The position numbers were made by a program, and so were the translations under genes. Shown here in pieces: positions 14,254 to 22,698 of a stretch of DNA of 32,419 nt. A model generated the notes under the pieces. The model saw nothing but the letters and a program-made list of their open reading frames with translations. It was not told the DNA's origin and ran no database searches. Position 1 is the first letter of the stretch, and each line of letters begins with the position of its first letter. Source of the stretch: an uncultured Verrucomicrobiota bacterium (GTDB lineage Bacteria > Verrucomicrobiota > Verrucomicrobiia > Chthoniobacterales > SZAS-18); contig CALMAQ010000124.1 in assembly GCA_937859745.1 (NCBI GenBank), positions 1-32,419 of the forward strand, in the 5' to 3' direction.

Positions 14254-15800
14254 AGGAGGTCCTCCACGAACACGCGCTCCGCCATGGCGAAGAAATACTC
14301 CAGCGTGTCGAAACGATAGGCGTCGAGGTAAACACCGTTGGTTTCTGCAACCCGCAGATTTTCCCACGTCATGTCCAAGGCGGGCAGCAGGTAGAAGTCG
14401 CGGATGCGCTCGTTGGCTGCGTCCATCCGCACGGCGATGGTCAGGTCGGGTTTGAGTCCTTCGTCGAGCCGGACCACCCAGCGCGAGGAACCGGCGGCCG
14501 TGCTTTGGTGGCGGCAGAGCACGATGGACACGTACAATTCGTCGTTGATGGAAAGCAGCCCGGTTTGCTCGTCCTGCACCGCCGTCGCGCCGAGGGCCCG
14601 AATTTGCGCGATCACGCTGGCGACCAATTCAGGGTGCTGCTGCCGCAGCTTGCGGTTGATCTCGATGAAACGGTAATCGACCTTCGGGTCGTGGCCGATC
14701 AAGCGGTAGGCAGCCACCAAACTGCCGAAGCGGTGTCGGAACGCGGCGCTGGACGGAAGACCTTCCGCTTCGTCGATGAGGATGCCGGAGATTTTCCCGT
14801 GCGCTTTGAGTACGTCGCGCAACTTGGCGAGCATCTCGTCATCGGTGAGTTTGCGGCTGCGCGCCAGGATGATCCCGTGCGCCATGAAAAAAACGTTAGG
14901 CTCCACGATGGGCGCAAACGCTCCTTCCGCGCGCACCCACATTTCCGGCGGGTTTTCCACATGCTTGCGCTTTAACTTGAAGGACGTGCGGTGGTAGACG
15001 TTGTTGCCGATGTATTTCTCGTTGGTGAGTACCTCGTGCACGGTGCCCCGCGTCCATGGCCGCCCGAGATCCGTGGGCACGCCGCGCTCGTTGAGCAACC
15101 GGGCGATCTCCGCCTCGTTTTTCTGTTCGTGGACGAACTGCTCGTAGATCCAGTGCACGGTCTCGACTTCCTCGGCCGGTCCCGGCACCAGGATCACGCG
15201 GTCGGTTTGGATGCTCTTTTGCTGGCCCAGATTGAGCACGCCTTTGTGTTGGCCGCTCTGGTCGACCAGCATCCGGCGAAGACCGTACCCTGCCGTCCCG
15301 CCCTGCTTATAGCCGAGTTGGATCAAGCGGCATGCCCCTTGGAAAACCTTGGAGGAAAGCTCCCGGCTGTACTCGCCGGCCATCGCGCGTTTGACGCCCT
15401 TGACGATGGTGGAAACCGGGCTGCCATCATTCTCAAATTGTTCCGCGCAATAGTGGACGGCGATGCCGGCGCGGCGGCAGATGTATTCGTAGTAGGCGCT
15501 TTCGTCCGCGTCCTGGAAACGCCCCCAGCGGCTCACGTCGTAGACCAGGATGCAGGCAAAATCCACGCTGCCGCCTTCCACGTCACCGATCATCTGCCGG
15601 AGCGAGTCACGGCCTTGGATGCGGAGTCCGCTTTTTCCTTCGTCCGAGTAGGTCCGCACGATCTCCATGCCGCGCTGCGCGGCATACTCACGGACCACGT
15701 CCATCTGGTTGCTCGTGGAATACTGCTGGTGCTCCGTGGACATGCGCACGTAAGCGGCGGCGCGCAGCGTTGATTTTGAGGAAGGTTCCGGTCCGTTCAT
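14250..15800 (-). CDS. Large serine recombinase
   Basis: The 516-residue protein starts with a serine recombinase catalytic domain (about residues 12-160): AAYVRMSTEHQQYSTSNQ with the likely nucleophile Ser21, DEGKSGLRIQGRDSLRQMI and LVYDVSRWGRFQDADESAYY. A Recombinase domain follows (about 180-300; LLNERGVPTDLGRPWTRGTV, EVLTNEKYIGNNVY). The C-terminal 200 residues lack the CxxC zinc ribbon and coiled-coil look of many large serine integrases, and contain FRHRFGSLVAAYRLIGHDP instead. It should cut and rejoin DNA at paired sites; its sites are unknown. It heads a coupled operon with two ParB-like proteins. The ATG at 15800 lies at the edge of a 270-base gene-free stretch that should hold the promoter and perhaps an attachment site. 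Confidence 0.93.
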   Translation of the reverse strand: MNGPEPSSKSTLRAAAYVRMSTEHQQYSTSNQMDVVREYAAQRGMEIVRTYSDEGKSGLRIQGRDSLRQMIGDVEGGSVDFACILVYDVSRWGRFQDADESAYYEYICRRAGIAVHYCAEQFENDGSPVSTIVKGVKRAMAGEYSRELSSKVFQGACRLIQLGYKQGGTAGYGLRRMLVDQSGQHKGVLNLGQQKSIQTDRVILVPGPAEEVETVHWIYEQFVHEQKNEAEIARLLNERGVPTDLGRPWTRGTVHEVLTNEKYIGNNVYHRTSFKLKRKHVENPPEMWVRAEGAFAPIVEPNVFFMAHGIILARSRKLTDDEMLAKLRDVLKAHGKISGILIDEAEGLPSSAAFRHRFGSLVAAYRLIGHDPKVDYRFIEINRKLRQQHPELVASVIAQIRALGATAVQDEQTGLLSINDELYVSIVLCRHQSTAAGSSRWVVRLDEGLKPDLTIAVRMDAANERIRDFYLLPALDMTWENLRVAETNGVYLDAYRFDTLEYFFAMAERVFVEDLL

Positions 15801-16069
15801 GTGCGCTGGAAATCAAAAAATCGAGCCGGGATACCACGCCGCTCCGGTGGTCGCAGCCGCGTGCTCGCAGCCGCGTCTCGCGGCGTTGCGCGTCCAAAGG
15901 CGGCTCTTGTTGGGCTCCTCCACCCGGGTCGGGGGCAAATAGCGGTCACGCTCTGGACCTGAGCATGGTTGCGAGGCGGGTTGCATCGGCTTGGCTGGAC
16001 CTTTTTCATAACCCCGACGCCAGCGAAACAACCAAGGTGTGTGGACCACCCCCAAAGTCAGCCAAGCCC
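15801..16069. other. Gene-free stretch upstream of the recombinase
   Basis: No credible gene is visible. The stretch must contain the promoter of the minus-strand recombinase operon and may contain a recombination site, but I could not find an inverted or direct repeat matching the other end of the operon near 12,400. GC content is as in the neighbours, apart from a short AT-rich word at 15812-15821. Confidence 0.4.
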
Positions 16070-16624
16070 CTATCCCGCCGGAGCGTTTGGACGGTGGCAT
16101 CGATAGCGGCCAAACAGGGTCACTTGAGAATCACTGACCAAAACCTGTGTGGCGACGATCATGCTGCCGAAGGTGTCCACGACCAACTCCCACCACGTGG
16201 CGGCGGAGCGGGGTGGCGGGGCGTGGTTGAGGCGGCTGTGCCAAACGGCATCAGGCCGCGCAACCCACCAGCAAAACTTCTTCCAATATCTTCGCAGGAG
16301 CACCCGCCAGGGTTTGGTGTCCGCGTCGTTGCGGTGACCACAGAAGTACCGGTGGATAGCATGGTTGCGAACGAGCCGGTAGGGCTGCGCGAAGGCGGGC
16401 AGGATGCTCACCGTCTTTTTGCACACCTTGCAGCGAAAACGCCGCACAGAAATCGTTAAAACAACCGCTTTTCTGCCGGTGATACTCCGAAAATAGTAAC
16501 CCAGCGCTTGCAGCGATGCACAGGCACGACAGTGGGGGCAGGCAGCGGGCGCGGTGATGCTGCGCTGAAACTTTTGTGAGATGTATTCTTCGGCGTCGAC
16601 GGGAAGCTCGACGATGAGTTGCAT
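16070..16624 (-). CDS. DUF6431-like zinc-ribbon protein, probably mobile-element related
   Basis: This 184-residue protein has an N-terminal double CxxC zinc ribbon: CPHCRAC (about residues 34-40), then YYFRSITGRKAVVLTISVRR and FRCKVCKKTVSILPAFAQPY, followed by a basic, Trp-rich helical region (RRYWKKFCWWVARPDAVWHS). This is the pattern of transposase-type zinc ribbons and of the DUF6431 family. I see no terminal inverted repeats, and no DDE catalytic domain follows, so it could be the only gene of a small element or a remnant. The start codon lies about 10 bases from the broken end of a dienelactone hydrolase gene, suggesting that the arrival of this segment truncated that gene. Confidence 0.65.
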   Translation of the reverse strand: MQLIVELPVDAEEYISQKFQRSITAPAACPHCRACASLQALGYYFRSITGRKAVVLTISVRRFRCKVCKKTVSILPAFAQPYRLVRNHAIHRYFCGHRNDADTKPWRVLLRRYWKKFCWWVARPDAVWHSRLNHAPPPRSAATWWELVVDTFGSMIVATQVLVSDSQVTLFGRYRCHRPNAPAG

Positions 16625-16630
16625 CCACTT

Positions 16631-16846
16631 TCATCGGATGAGCACCACCACGGGCGTCCTGTCCTTGGCTTCCGGATAGATCACGAGCGTGTTGACCGTG
16701 CGGCCGTCGTGCCTGACCGGCTCGTACTCGCGGTGCCGCGTGCTTTGTTCGAGCCGGGCTTTGGCCCAGTCCTGCGCGGCCGAGGTGGAAGCACCGCACG
16801 CCAGCAGCGCGGCGACGATCAGGGAGAGGAAGGCAATACGGGTCAT
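16631..16846 (-). pseudogene. Dienelactone hydrolase-like gene, truncated after the first strands
   Basis: The 71-residue remnant starts with a clear signal peptide (FLSLIVAALLACGASTSAAQ, cut after about residue 25) and continues into HREYEPVRHDGRTVNTLVIY and DRTPVVVLI, the beginning of secreted dienelactone hydrolase-family proteins, which normally run to about 270 residues with a Cys-Asp-His triad. Here it departs from the family after VVVLI and meets a stop two codons later. The junction is near 16,634, next to the DUF6431 gene. It sits 63 bases downstream of the HupE gene on the same strand and was probably the last gene of that operon. Confidence 0.75.
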
Positions 16847-16909
16847 GGGATCGAATTTCTGTGGGGTTGATGGTTTGGGAAAGAGGGTTTCAAATCGGCT
16901 CGCCGAGGT

Positions 16910-18106
16910 CTACGGATCGCCGGTGAGCGCCACGCACAAATAGTAAACACCAGCCGTCGCGATTCCCGCCGAACCGAGACGCCGGAGCATCGTCGCCAGC
17001 CAAATGCGGCCAGCCGCTTCTGCCTGGGTCCGGCGCGCCGCCTTCAGCGAAGCAAACAGTGGCAAGAGCACGGCCTGGTGGCCCGCCTCCACACCGAGGC
17101 TGAAACCGAGCAGGGCCAGGAGCACCGTGCCGGTCTGCATCTGGTGCATGACATCGAGCAGCCCGCCAGCGGAGCCCAGCCCGTGGAACAGGCCGAAGAA
17201 AAAGGCCACGGCGAGCCGGCTCCAGCCCCGGGAGCGTTCCGGCCAGAAGATGTTTTGCAGCGCCACACAAACGATGCTGGCCGAGATGAGCGGTTCCACC
17301 ACGCGGCTGGACACGTGGACGAGGTTCAAGGCCGCCAGCGTCAGGGTGAGCGAGTGCGCCAGCGTGAAGGCGGTGACTACCTTGATTAGGTCCCACAAGC
17401 TGACCGCCGCGAGCACCAGGGCACTGATGAAAAGCAGGTGGTCGTAGCCGGTGAGGATATGGTGGACGCCATGCCAGAAAAAGGTTTGGAAGACCGGCGG
17501 GTCGGTTGTCGGTGGCTGGGATGGTATGCTGGCGGATGCGCTGATTGTCGGCGGGACCACCTGCGCGTCCCCGGAAGAAAAATCGAGTTGGTAACGCGCC
17601 TGCTCGTAGCTGCGATCCTGGGCGAGGACACGGATGCCGGGGTCTTGCGGCACCAGGCAATTGACGAGGTAAACGGCGATGGCGCTCTTGTGATGGTTCT
17701 CGAACGTCAGCCGATGGGTGGCCGCGCCGCCCGCTGGCAGGTCCGCCGCGAAGGTGAGCAGGATGTCGCCCACGCCGCCGGTGATCTCCTCGGCTCGCGG
17801 GAAGGCGGAGGAAACCAGCCGCAGCGGCACGGTGCTGCCATCGACGCCAAGCGACAGGTCACGGCGCACTCGCTCCGCGTAGGCGCGTTGCTCTGCGTCT
17901 GAGATCGTGCCGTCCGCGTTGGCATCGATGCTGGCGAGCACCTGCGCGGCCACGGCGACACCGGGCGTCAGACGCAGTTGCAGCACGAGACGGTCTTTCT
18001 CCACCGCCATCGTCGTGGCCTGGAGATACTCGTCGAGCCGATGCGCGAAGGCGGGTGTGGCCAGCCAACACCACACGAGCGCAACGAGTGTCAGTCGCGC
18101 TTTCAT
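16910..18106 (-). CDS. HupE/UreJ-like membrane protein with N-terminal periplasmic domain
   Basis: The 398-residue protein has a signal peptide (MKARLTLVALVWCWLATPAF), a periplasmic region of about 190 residues that includes an EF-hand-like loop (DANADGTISDAE, about residues 65-76), and a C-terminal membrane domain of six or seven segments with FFWHGVHHILTGYDHLLFIS, VTAFTLAHSLTLTLAAL, FFFGLFHGLGSAGGLLDVMH and LGFSLGVEAGHQ. The histidine-rich helices are typical of the HupE/UreJ family, some members of which carry nickel or cobalt. The fused periplasmic domain marks the HupE_UreJ_2 type, whose substrate is unknown. Its ATG overlaps the stop of the DUF3500 gene, so the two are cotranslated and probably function together. 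Confidence 0.9.
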   Translation of the reverse strand: MKARLTLVALVWCWLATPAFAHRLDEYLQATTMAVEKDRLVLQLRLTPGVAVAAQVLASIDANADGTISDAEQRAYAERVRRDLSLGVDGSTVPLRLVSSAFPRAEEITGGVGDILLTFAADLPAGGAATHRLTFENHHKSAIAVYLVNCLVPQDPGIRVLAQDRSYEQARYQLDFSSGDAQVVPPTISASASIPSQPPTTDPPVFQTFFWHGVHHILTGYDHLLFISALVLAAVSLWDLIKVVTAFTLAHSLTLTLAALNLVHVSSRVVEPLISASIVCVALQNIFWPERSRGWSRLAVAFFFGLFHGLGSAGGLLDVMHQMQTGTVLLALLGFSLGVEAGHQAVLLPLFASLKAARRTQAEAAGRIWLATMLRRLGSAGIATAGVYYLCVALTGDP

Positions 18107-19401
18107 TTGGTGTCACCAAGGAACGCGCGCGCGTAGTCATTGGTCGGATCGCGGTACATCGTGTGCACGTGCATCGTCGGGTCGCCGCCCACGCCTTGAG
18201 GCGAGAACTCGATGACCAGCTTCGGTCCCTGGATGCGGTAGTAGGCACTCCCGTTCTTGCCGTCTTCGTGCGTGGTCGGCCCACTCCAGGCAAAGTAGGT
18301 GTCGTCCAAGCCATCCTTGATCTCGCTCAAACGGGCGGCGGCGTGGGCGTCGTTGATGATACCGGCCCACTCCGCGACGAGGTCGAGCAGTATCGCGCGT
18401 TGTTGCTCGTTCATGGCGGATGCCTTCAATCCCTCGGGCAGGATCGTCTTACCTGCCTCGCCAGGACCCAATACCAGGTCGCCTACCCGGTAGTTGAGGA
18501 TCGCCTGTTTGCGCTGGTTGTCATCAAGCGCATGCAGCAGATCGAAAGCTTTGTCGTTCTCCTGGGCAAGGACGCGCACCATCTTGCCGTTGGCCGTGTA
18601 GACGGCGGGTTGCGCGCCGGTCAGAGTGGGCGTCATCACGCCGTGCTCGCCCGCAATGACGACGTTGAGGCCGAGGTGATGGCCGCCGAACTCCACCATC
18701 CAGGGTGCCGTGGCGCTCGGCGTGCCGAAGATGCCGAGAGTGTAAACCTTCGTGCCGGCGGCGTAGTGGGTCTCGCCTTCCGAGAGCACCTGGTCGGAGC
18801 CCATCGTGTCGAGCACCTTCTGGTAGCCTTTCGGACTGAGCAACACTTGCAGCAGATGCAGGGCCGCATCGCGTTGCGCGTCGCTCAGGCTGCCGAGTTG
18901 CAAGCCGGGACGCGGCACGTCGCTCACCGGGTAGTTCGACCAGACGGCCTGACCGTACTGCTCCCCGACGAAGCCGCCGGGCGGACCGAAGCCCGGGCCT
19001 TTGCCCGGACCGCCGCCCGGGCCTTCGGCGCGTTCACCGCGCGGGCCTGGCCTCGGGCCATCACCCGGGCGATCATCCGGGTCACGATGTGGTCCGGGTG
19101 GTGGCCCCTGCTCTCCCGGCTGACCTCCCGGTCCTCCGCCCGTCCGGCGGAAGCGGGCGAGCGTGGCCGTTTTCTGCGGCGCGAAGGGAAATTGCACTTG
19201 GCCGCGTTGCTCGGGACCGAGAGCATCCAGAAAAGCCGCCGCTGCGGTCACGATGGCCTGTGTTTGTAGATTGGCAGCGGCAGGTGTCATTTCCGGCGTG
19301 GTATCTCCTGCTGCACTGACGCGGATGTAGAGCGCAGAAAACATCGCGGTGGAGACGCCGGCGAGGAGGAGCAGATTTTTCATGGATCGTTCGTTTGCCA
19401 T
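18103..19401 (-). CDS. DUF3500 protein, exported
   Basis: This 432-residue DUF3500 protein has a signal peptide after a short N-tail (start MANERSMKNLLLLAG; the ATG at 19383 is an alternative). Conserved blocks: IVTAAAAFLDALGPEQRG, FGTPSATAPWMVEFGGHHLG, LTGAQPAVY, GLKASAMNEQQRAILLDLVA and near the end PTMHVHTMYRDPTNDYARA, whose histidines may bind metal. A Gly/Pro/Arg-rich low-complexity insert of about 60 residues (roughly 87-146) interrupts the domain. The catalytic role of DUF3500 is unknown to me. The gene is coupled to the HupE-like gene by an ATGA overlap and lies 26 bases downstream of its damaged paralogue. Confidence 0.9.
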   Translation of the reverse strand: MANERSMKNLLLLAGVSTAMFSALYIRVSAAGDTTPEMTPAAANLQTQAIVTAAAAFLDALGPEQRGQVQFPFAPQKTATLARFRRTGGGPGGQPGEQGPPPGPHRDPDDRPGDGPRPGPRGERAEGPGGGPGKGPGFGPPGGFVGEQYGQAVWSNYPVSDVPRPGLQLGSLSDAQRDAALHLLQVLLSPKGYQKVLDTMGSDQVLSEGETHYAAGTKVYTLGIFGTPSATAPWMVEFGGHHLGLNVVIAGEHGVMTPTLTGAQPAVYTANGKMVRVLAQENDKAFDLLHALDDNQRKQAILNYRVGDLVLGPGEAGKTILPEGLKASAMNEQQRAILLDLVAEWAGIINDAHAAARLSEIKDGLDDTYFAWSGPTTHEDGKNGSAYYRIQGPKLVIEFSPQGVGGDPTMHVHTMYRDPTNDYARAFLGDTK

Positions 19402-19427
19402 CGTGGCGAGCGGTCGTCAGCCTCGCC

Positions 19428-20656
19428 TCATTTCGTCGTGGTAAGCGCCCGGCCATAATCGTTGGTCGGGTCGCGGTACATCGTGTGCACGTGATCCTCC
19501 TCGTGCTGCGGAGCAAACTCGATGATCAGCTTCGGCCCCTAAATGCGGTAGTAGGCCGTGCCGTTTTTCTTGCCCGGCTCCGGGGTTGTCGGACCGCTCC
19601 AGCAAACCACGTCTCGTCGAGGCCGGCTTTGATCTCTTCGGTCCGGGCGGCGGCGAACTGGTCATTGACGATGCCCGACCATTCCGAGATCAGGTCGAGC
19701 AGCAGAGCGCGCTGGGTCTCGTTCATGGCCGAGGCTTTCAACCCCTCCGGCTGGATCGTCTGTCCGTCGTGGCCGGGGCCGAGCACGAGATCGGCCACGC
19801 GGTACTTGAGGACAGCTTGCGCGCGTTGGCCATCGTCCAGCGCCTTGAGCAGCGCGAACCCCTTGTCGTTCTCGGCCCCGAGCGGACGCACGGTCTTGCC
19901 GTCCGCCGTGGTGTAGGTGGCAGGTTGCGAACCCGTCAGGGTCGGCGTGAGCACGCCGCGCCCGGCTGCCATCGTGATGTTGAGCGCCAGATGGTGCCCG
20001 CCGAACTGCAACATCCAGGGCGCGATTTCGGACGGCGTTCCGAGGATCGAAATGTAGTAGAGATTCCGCCCGAAAGGCGAGCCACCCTGCGCGGCGAGAT
20101 CGAAGCCGCCGGGCCGTGAGCCGCCGCGACCGGGGCCCCTGTCGCCGCCGGGGCCGTGGTCCTGATCGTTGCCGTTCGGCGGACTACCCGGGCGATGATC
20201 CCGGTCGTTGCCACGGCCCGGACCTCCGGGACCGCCGGGGCCGTGGTTGGTGGTCTTGAAAACTTCGTCGGCCTGCCGGATTTGCTCGACCTTTTCGAGT
20301 CCTCTCTGACTGAGAACGGATGCCACCAGAGCCATCGCGGCGTTTTGCTGGGCCTCACTCAATTCAAATAAACCCAGACCGCCGCGCGGCACGACCATCG
20401 TCGGGAAGTTGGACCAGCGGGCGCGCTGTTCCTTGTCGTCGAAGGCGAAGGACACCCTCGCTTTTTGTTTCTCGTCGAGGGTCGCCAGAAACGCGTTGGC
20501 ACACCCGACGATGGCAGAGGTCTTCGAAGGGGCAGCGACCGCCGCGTTTTGGGCGGGGTCGTCAGCGGCGGCACGCACGTAGGTCAGACCGAGCGGCCCG
20601 GAAATGATCGCAAGAGAGCCGAGGATGGCGACCCAGCAGAAGGAAGGTTTGTTCAT
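19428..20656 (-). pseudogene. Second DUF3500 gene, inactivated by frameshift and nonsense codon
   Basis: The gene starts with a signal peptide (NKPSFCWVAILGSLAIISGP) and follows the DUF3500 pattern (FGGHHLALNI, LTGSQPATYTTADGK, GLKASAMNETQRALLLDLIS). Near 19,600 one C is missing (the paralogue motif FAWSGP becomes FAGAVR), and the annotated frame ends at 19526. In the restored frame the text continues as W-S-G-P-T-T, then meets TAG at 19541-19539 exactly where the paralogue has Gln (YRIQGPK), and then continues as a normal C-terminus with HVHTMYRDPTNDYGRA to a TGA at 19428. Two independent lesions argue against a mere sequencing error. It has its own Gly/Pro-rich insert (about residues 137-185). 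Confidence 0.85.
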
Positions 20657-20754
20657 TTTGGAAATCTGTCTGAAAATGGCGCAACTCAGAAAGATGCGCG
20701 GGGGGCATCATTTACCGGGCGTCTTGGATGAGAGAAATTCGCTCTGGGCAGTCA

Positions 20755-21015
20755 TTAATAACGGATGGCAACTTCGTGCCTTCTCGGCCCCCGGCCGTGG
20801 CAACAGGTCTCGCCATCGGTGACGAGCAGTTGCAGGTCGCGCGTGTTGGGGCAGTCGGCGGTGGGAAAATAAATCTCGTTGAGCACGCCGTCGCCCAAGG
20901 TAAACCACGCGCGGCAACTGGTGTGGTAAGCGGTACCCACCGCCTGTTTGTTGCTGGCGCTCCAGCGTGGTTCAGCTCCCGGCGCGCCGGGTGCAACGTC
21001 TGGATTATTCGACAT
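20755..21015 (-). pseudogene. Glucoamylase (GH15) N-terminal fragment
   Basis: The 86-residue reading frame matches the start of the N-terminal domain of GH15 glucoamylase/glucodextranase proteins: APGAPGAEPRWSASNKQAVG, SCRAWFTLGDGVLNEIYFP and NTRDLQLLVTDGE. These are normally about 700-800 residues long. After VTDGE the sequence leaves the family and stops. The catalytic domain is absent, so the fragment cannot be active. It lies between the DUF3500 operon and mgtC-like gene and signals an old deletion. Confidence 0.75.
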
Positions 21016-21209
21016 AGGGACCTGTTCCCAAGTCGATTTCCGTGCGCGGGCCGGTTTGCCCGGATGCGGCGTCGCCTGCGTTTTTCCTGGGGGGCAGCAA
21101 AGAGCCTCTGGACATCCTGGCAGGGACGTAAGATAAAACCGGCCGAGAACAACCCTGCGGATACGAATGGAACCATTGGTTCATCCGGGTTCCTTTTTGC
21201 GAGGTTGGG

Positions 21210-21917
21210 ATGGTCGTTGCATCCATGTCCGAGATCACTTGGCAAGACGCTGCCCTGCGCCTGGCGCTCGCCGCGCTGAGCGGGGCGGCCATCGGTTTCG
21301 ACCGCGGCGAACACGGCCGCCCCGCCGGGCTGCGCACGACGATGCTCGTTTGTCTGGCGGCGGCCATCACGATGGTCCAGGCCAATCTGCTGTTGTTCAC
21401 CCGGGGCCGGCCGCCCGATGCGTTCACCGGCATGGACGTGATGCGTCTGCCGCTGGGTATCCTTTCGGGTGTCGGGTTCATCGGCGCGGGGGCCATCCTG
21501 CGCCGCAAGGGCGAGTTCGTGCACGGAGTCACCACCGCGGCGACCCTGTGGTACGTCACGGTGATGGGCCTCTGCTTCGGCGGCGGGCAAATCTACCTGG
21601 GGTTCGCCGCGCTGGGACTGGGGCTGCTAGTGCTCTGGGGCCTCAAACTCTTCGAGCAACGCTGCCGACAAGAATACCGTGCGTGGCTCACCGTGGAGGC
21701 GTCGGGAAACGAATGGAGCCCGGAAACGATTGCACGCCGATTGGACGCGGGATTCTCGGCGCGCCGCTGGATGGTGGACTACTCGGATCAGGCGCAACGG
21801 TGCATCCTGCGTTGCGAGGTGCGCTGGCGCGCGCGGCCCACCACGGACTTTCCGCCGGACTTCGTGCGCGCTCTGGCCCGGGAGTCGGACATCATCCGGG
21901 CGGAGTGGAAACCATGA
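21210..21917 (+). CDS. MgtC/SapB-family membrane protein
   Basis: This 235-residue protein has the MgtC membrane core: LALAALSGAAIGFDRGEHGR, PAGLRTTMLVCLAAAITM, LGILSGVGFIGAGAILRRKG and GVTTAATLWYVTVMGLCFGG, with four to five membrane segments, followed by a cytosolic ACT-like tail of about 80 residues. MgtC proteins help cells cope with low magnesium or acid stress, in some bacteria by acting on the F-type ATPase. The ATG at 21210 has a GAGG about ten bases upstream; the ATG at 21225 is the alternative. It is a single-gene plus-strand unit ending 34 bases before an IS element. Confidence 0.9.
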   Translation: MVVASMSEITWQDAALRLALAALSGAAIGFDRGEHGRPAGLRTTMLVCLAAAITMVQANLLLFTRGRPPDAFTGMDVMRLPLGILSGVGFIGAGAILRRKGEFVHGVTTAATLWYVTVMGLCFGGGQIYLGFAALGLGLLVLWGLKLFEQRCRQEYRAWLTVEASGNEWSPETIARRLDAGFSARRWMVDYSDQAQRCILRCEVRWRARPTTDFPPDFVRALARESDIIRAEWKP

Positions 21918-21956
21918 TGGATCAGAGAGCGGAAGGATAGGTCTCGGCGGGGGTGA

Positions 21957-22379
21957 TTAGTTGAGTGTTGCAGCCTGTTGGATGGCGAGATTGTAGTTGG
22001 CGATGAAGAAGTGGAGGGCGTCGAGGTGGTTCTCGGCGCATTTGGAGAAGGGGTAAGCCCGGCGCACCAAGCGACTGGTTCTGGCTCGCAGGGTGCCAAA
22101 CCAACGCTCCACATGGCAAGTCTCGCCCTCTTCCTTGCCACAGCAACGGTGAGTGCGTTTGGGAAACGCCGTGGCGTAGGCGTCCCAGTAGTCGCTGCGA
22201 GTGGCACATCGTCGGTAGCCTTTGGGCAGGTCCGCCCGCAGGTCGCACGCGCTTTGTAGGCTGCGGTCACCGAGTGTCCAAGCGACGACCTGGCGAGTAC
22301 GACGACAAAGGGCCACCCACAGCCACAAGGCGTTGGCTTTGCTGCCCACAAAGCTCCAGAGTTCATCGAGTTCAAGCAC
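21957..22379 (-). CDS. IS1-family transposase, downstream (InsB-like, catalytic) frame
   Basis: This frame carries the catalytic region: VLELDELWSFVGSKANALWL with the first Asp of the DDE triad, VAWTLGDRS, YWDAYATAFPKRTH (second Asp) and CHVERWFGTLRARTSRLVRR with the Glu. GTG at 22379 is only the formal start; the open frame extends back through the A6 run into MKWLG-type sequence. Relative to the upstream frame it is displaced by +1 (equivalent to -2), not the -1 of classical IS1 frameshifting. Removal of one A would fuse both into a single 246-residue transposase. Confidence 0.85.
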   Translation of the reverse strand: MLELDELWSFVGSKANALWLWVALCRRTRQVVAWTLGDRSLQSACDLRADLPKGYRRCATRSDYWDAYATAFPKRTHRCCGKEEGETCHVERWFGTLRARTSRLVRRAYPFSKCAENHLDALHFFIANYNLAIQQAATLN

Positions 22380-22698
22380 GTCGCCGCGCTGACTGGGTAG
22401 GAGCGTGTCCGCGAAGGCGGGAAGCTCGTCCGCTTTTTTCCCCCAGCCACTTCATGACCGTCTGGTAGCAGACGCCGAAGGTGCGGTGGATGCCCCGGAT
22501 GCTCATGCGATCCTGGTAGGCCGAAAGCACCCGCTTCTTTAACGCCGGACTGTGACGCGGTCCTTTCGGAGCGAGCGTGAACGTGCGTCGACAATCTTTG
22601 CACTTGGCCCGTTGCGCCCCGCGTACCGTGTGACCGTTCTTGTAGAGGCGCTCGCCTTGGCAGTGGGGGCAGCGATGAACCAGCGTGGTGGAAAGCAT
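22372..22698 (-). CDS. IS1-family transposase, upstream (InsA-like) frame
   Basis: This 108-residue frame has a zinc ribbon (HRCPHCQGERLYKNGHTVRG, then CKDCRRTFTLAPKG) and a helix-turn-helix (MSIRGIHRTFGVCYQTVMKW), as in InsA, the DNA-binding part of the IS1 transposase. It runs out of frame just after the A6 run at 22439-22434. The catalytic part continues in another frame. Confidence 0.85.
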   Translation of the reverse strand: MLSTTLVHRCPHCQGERLYKNGHTVRGAQRAKCKDCRRTFTLAPKGPRHSPALKKRVLSAYQDRMSIRGIHRTFGVCYQTVMKWLGEKSGRASRLRGHAPTQSARRRA

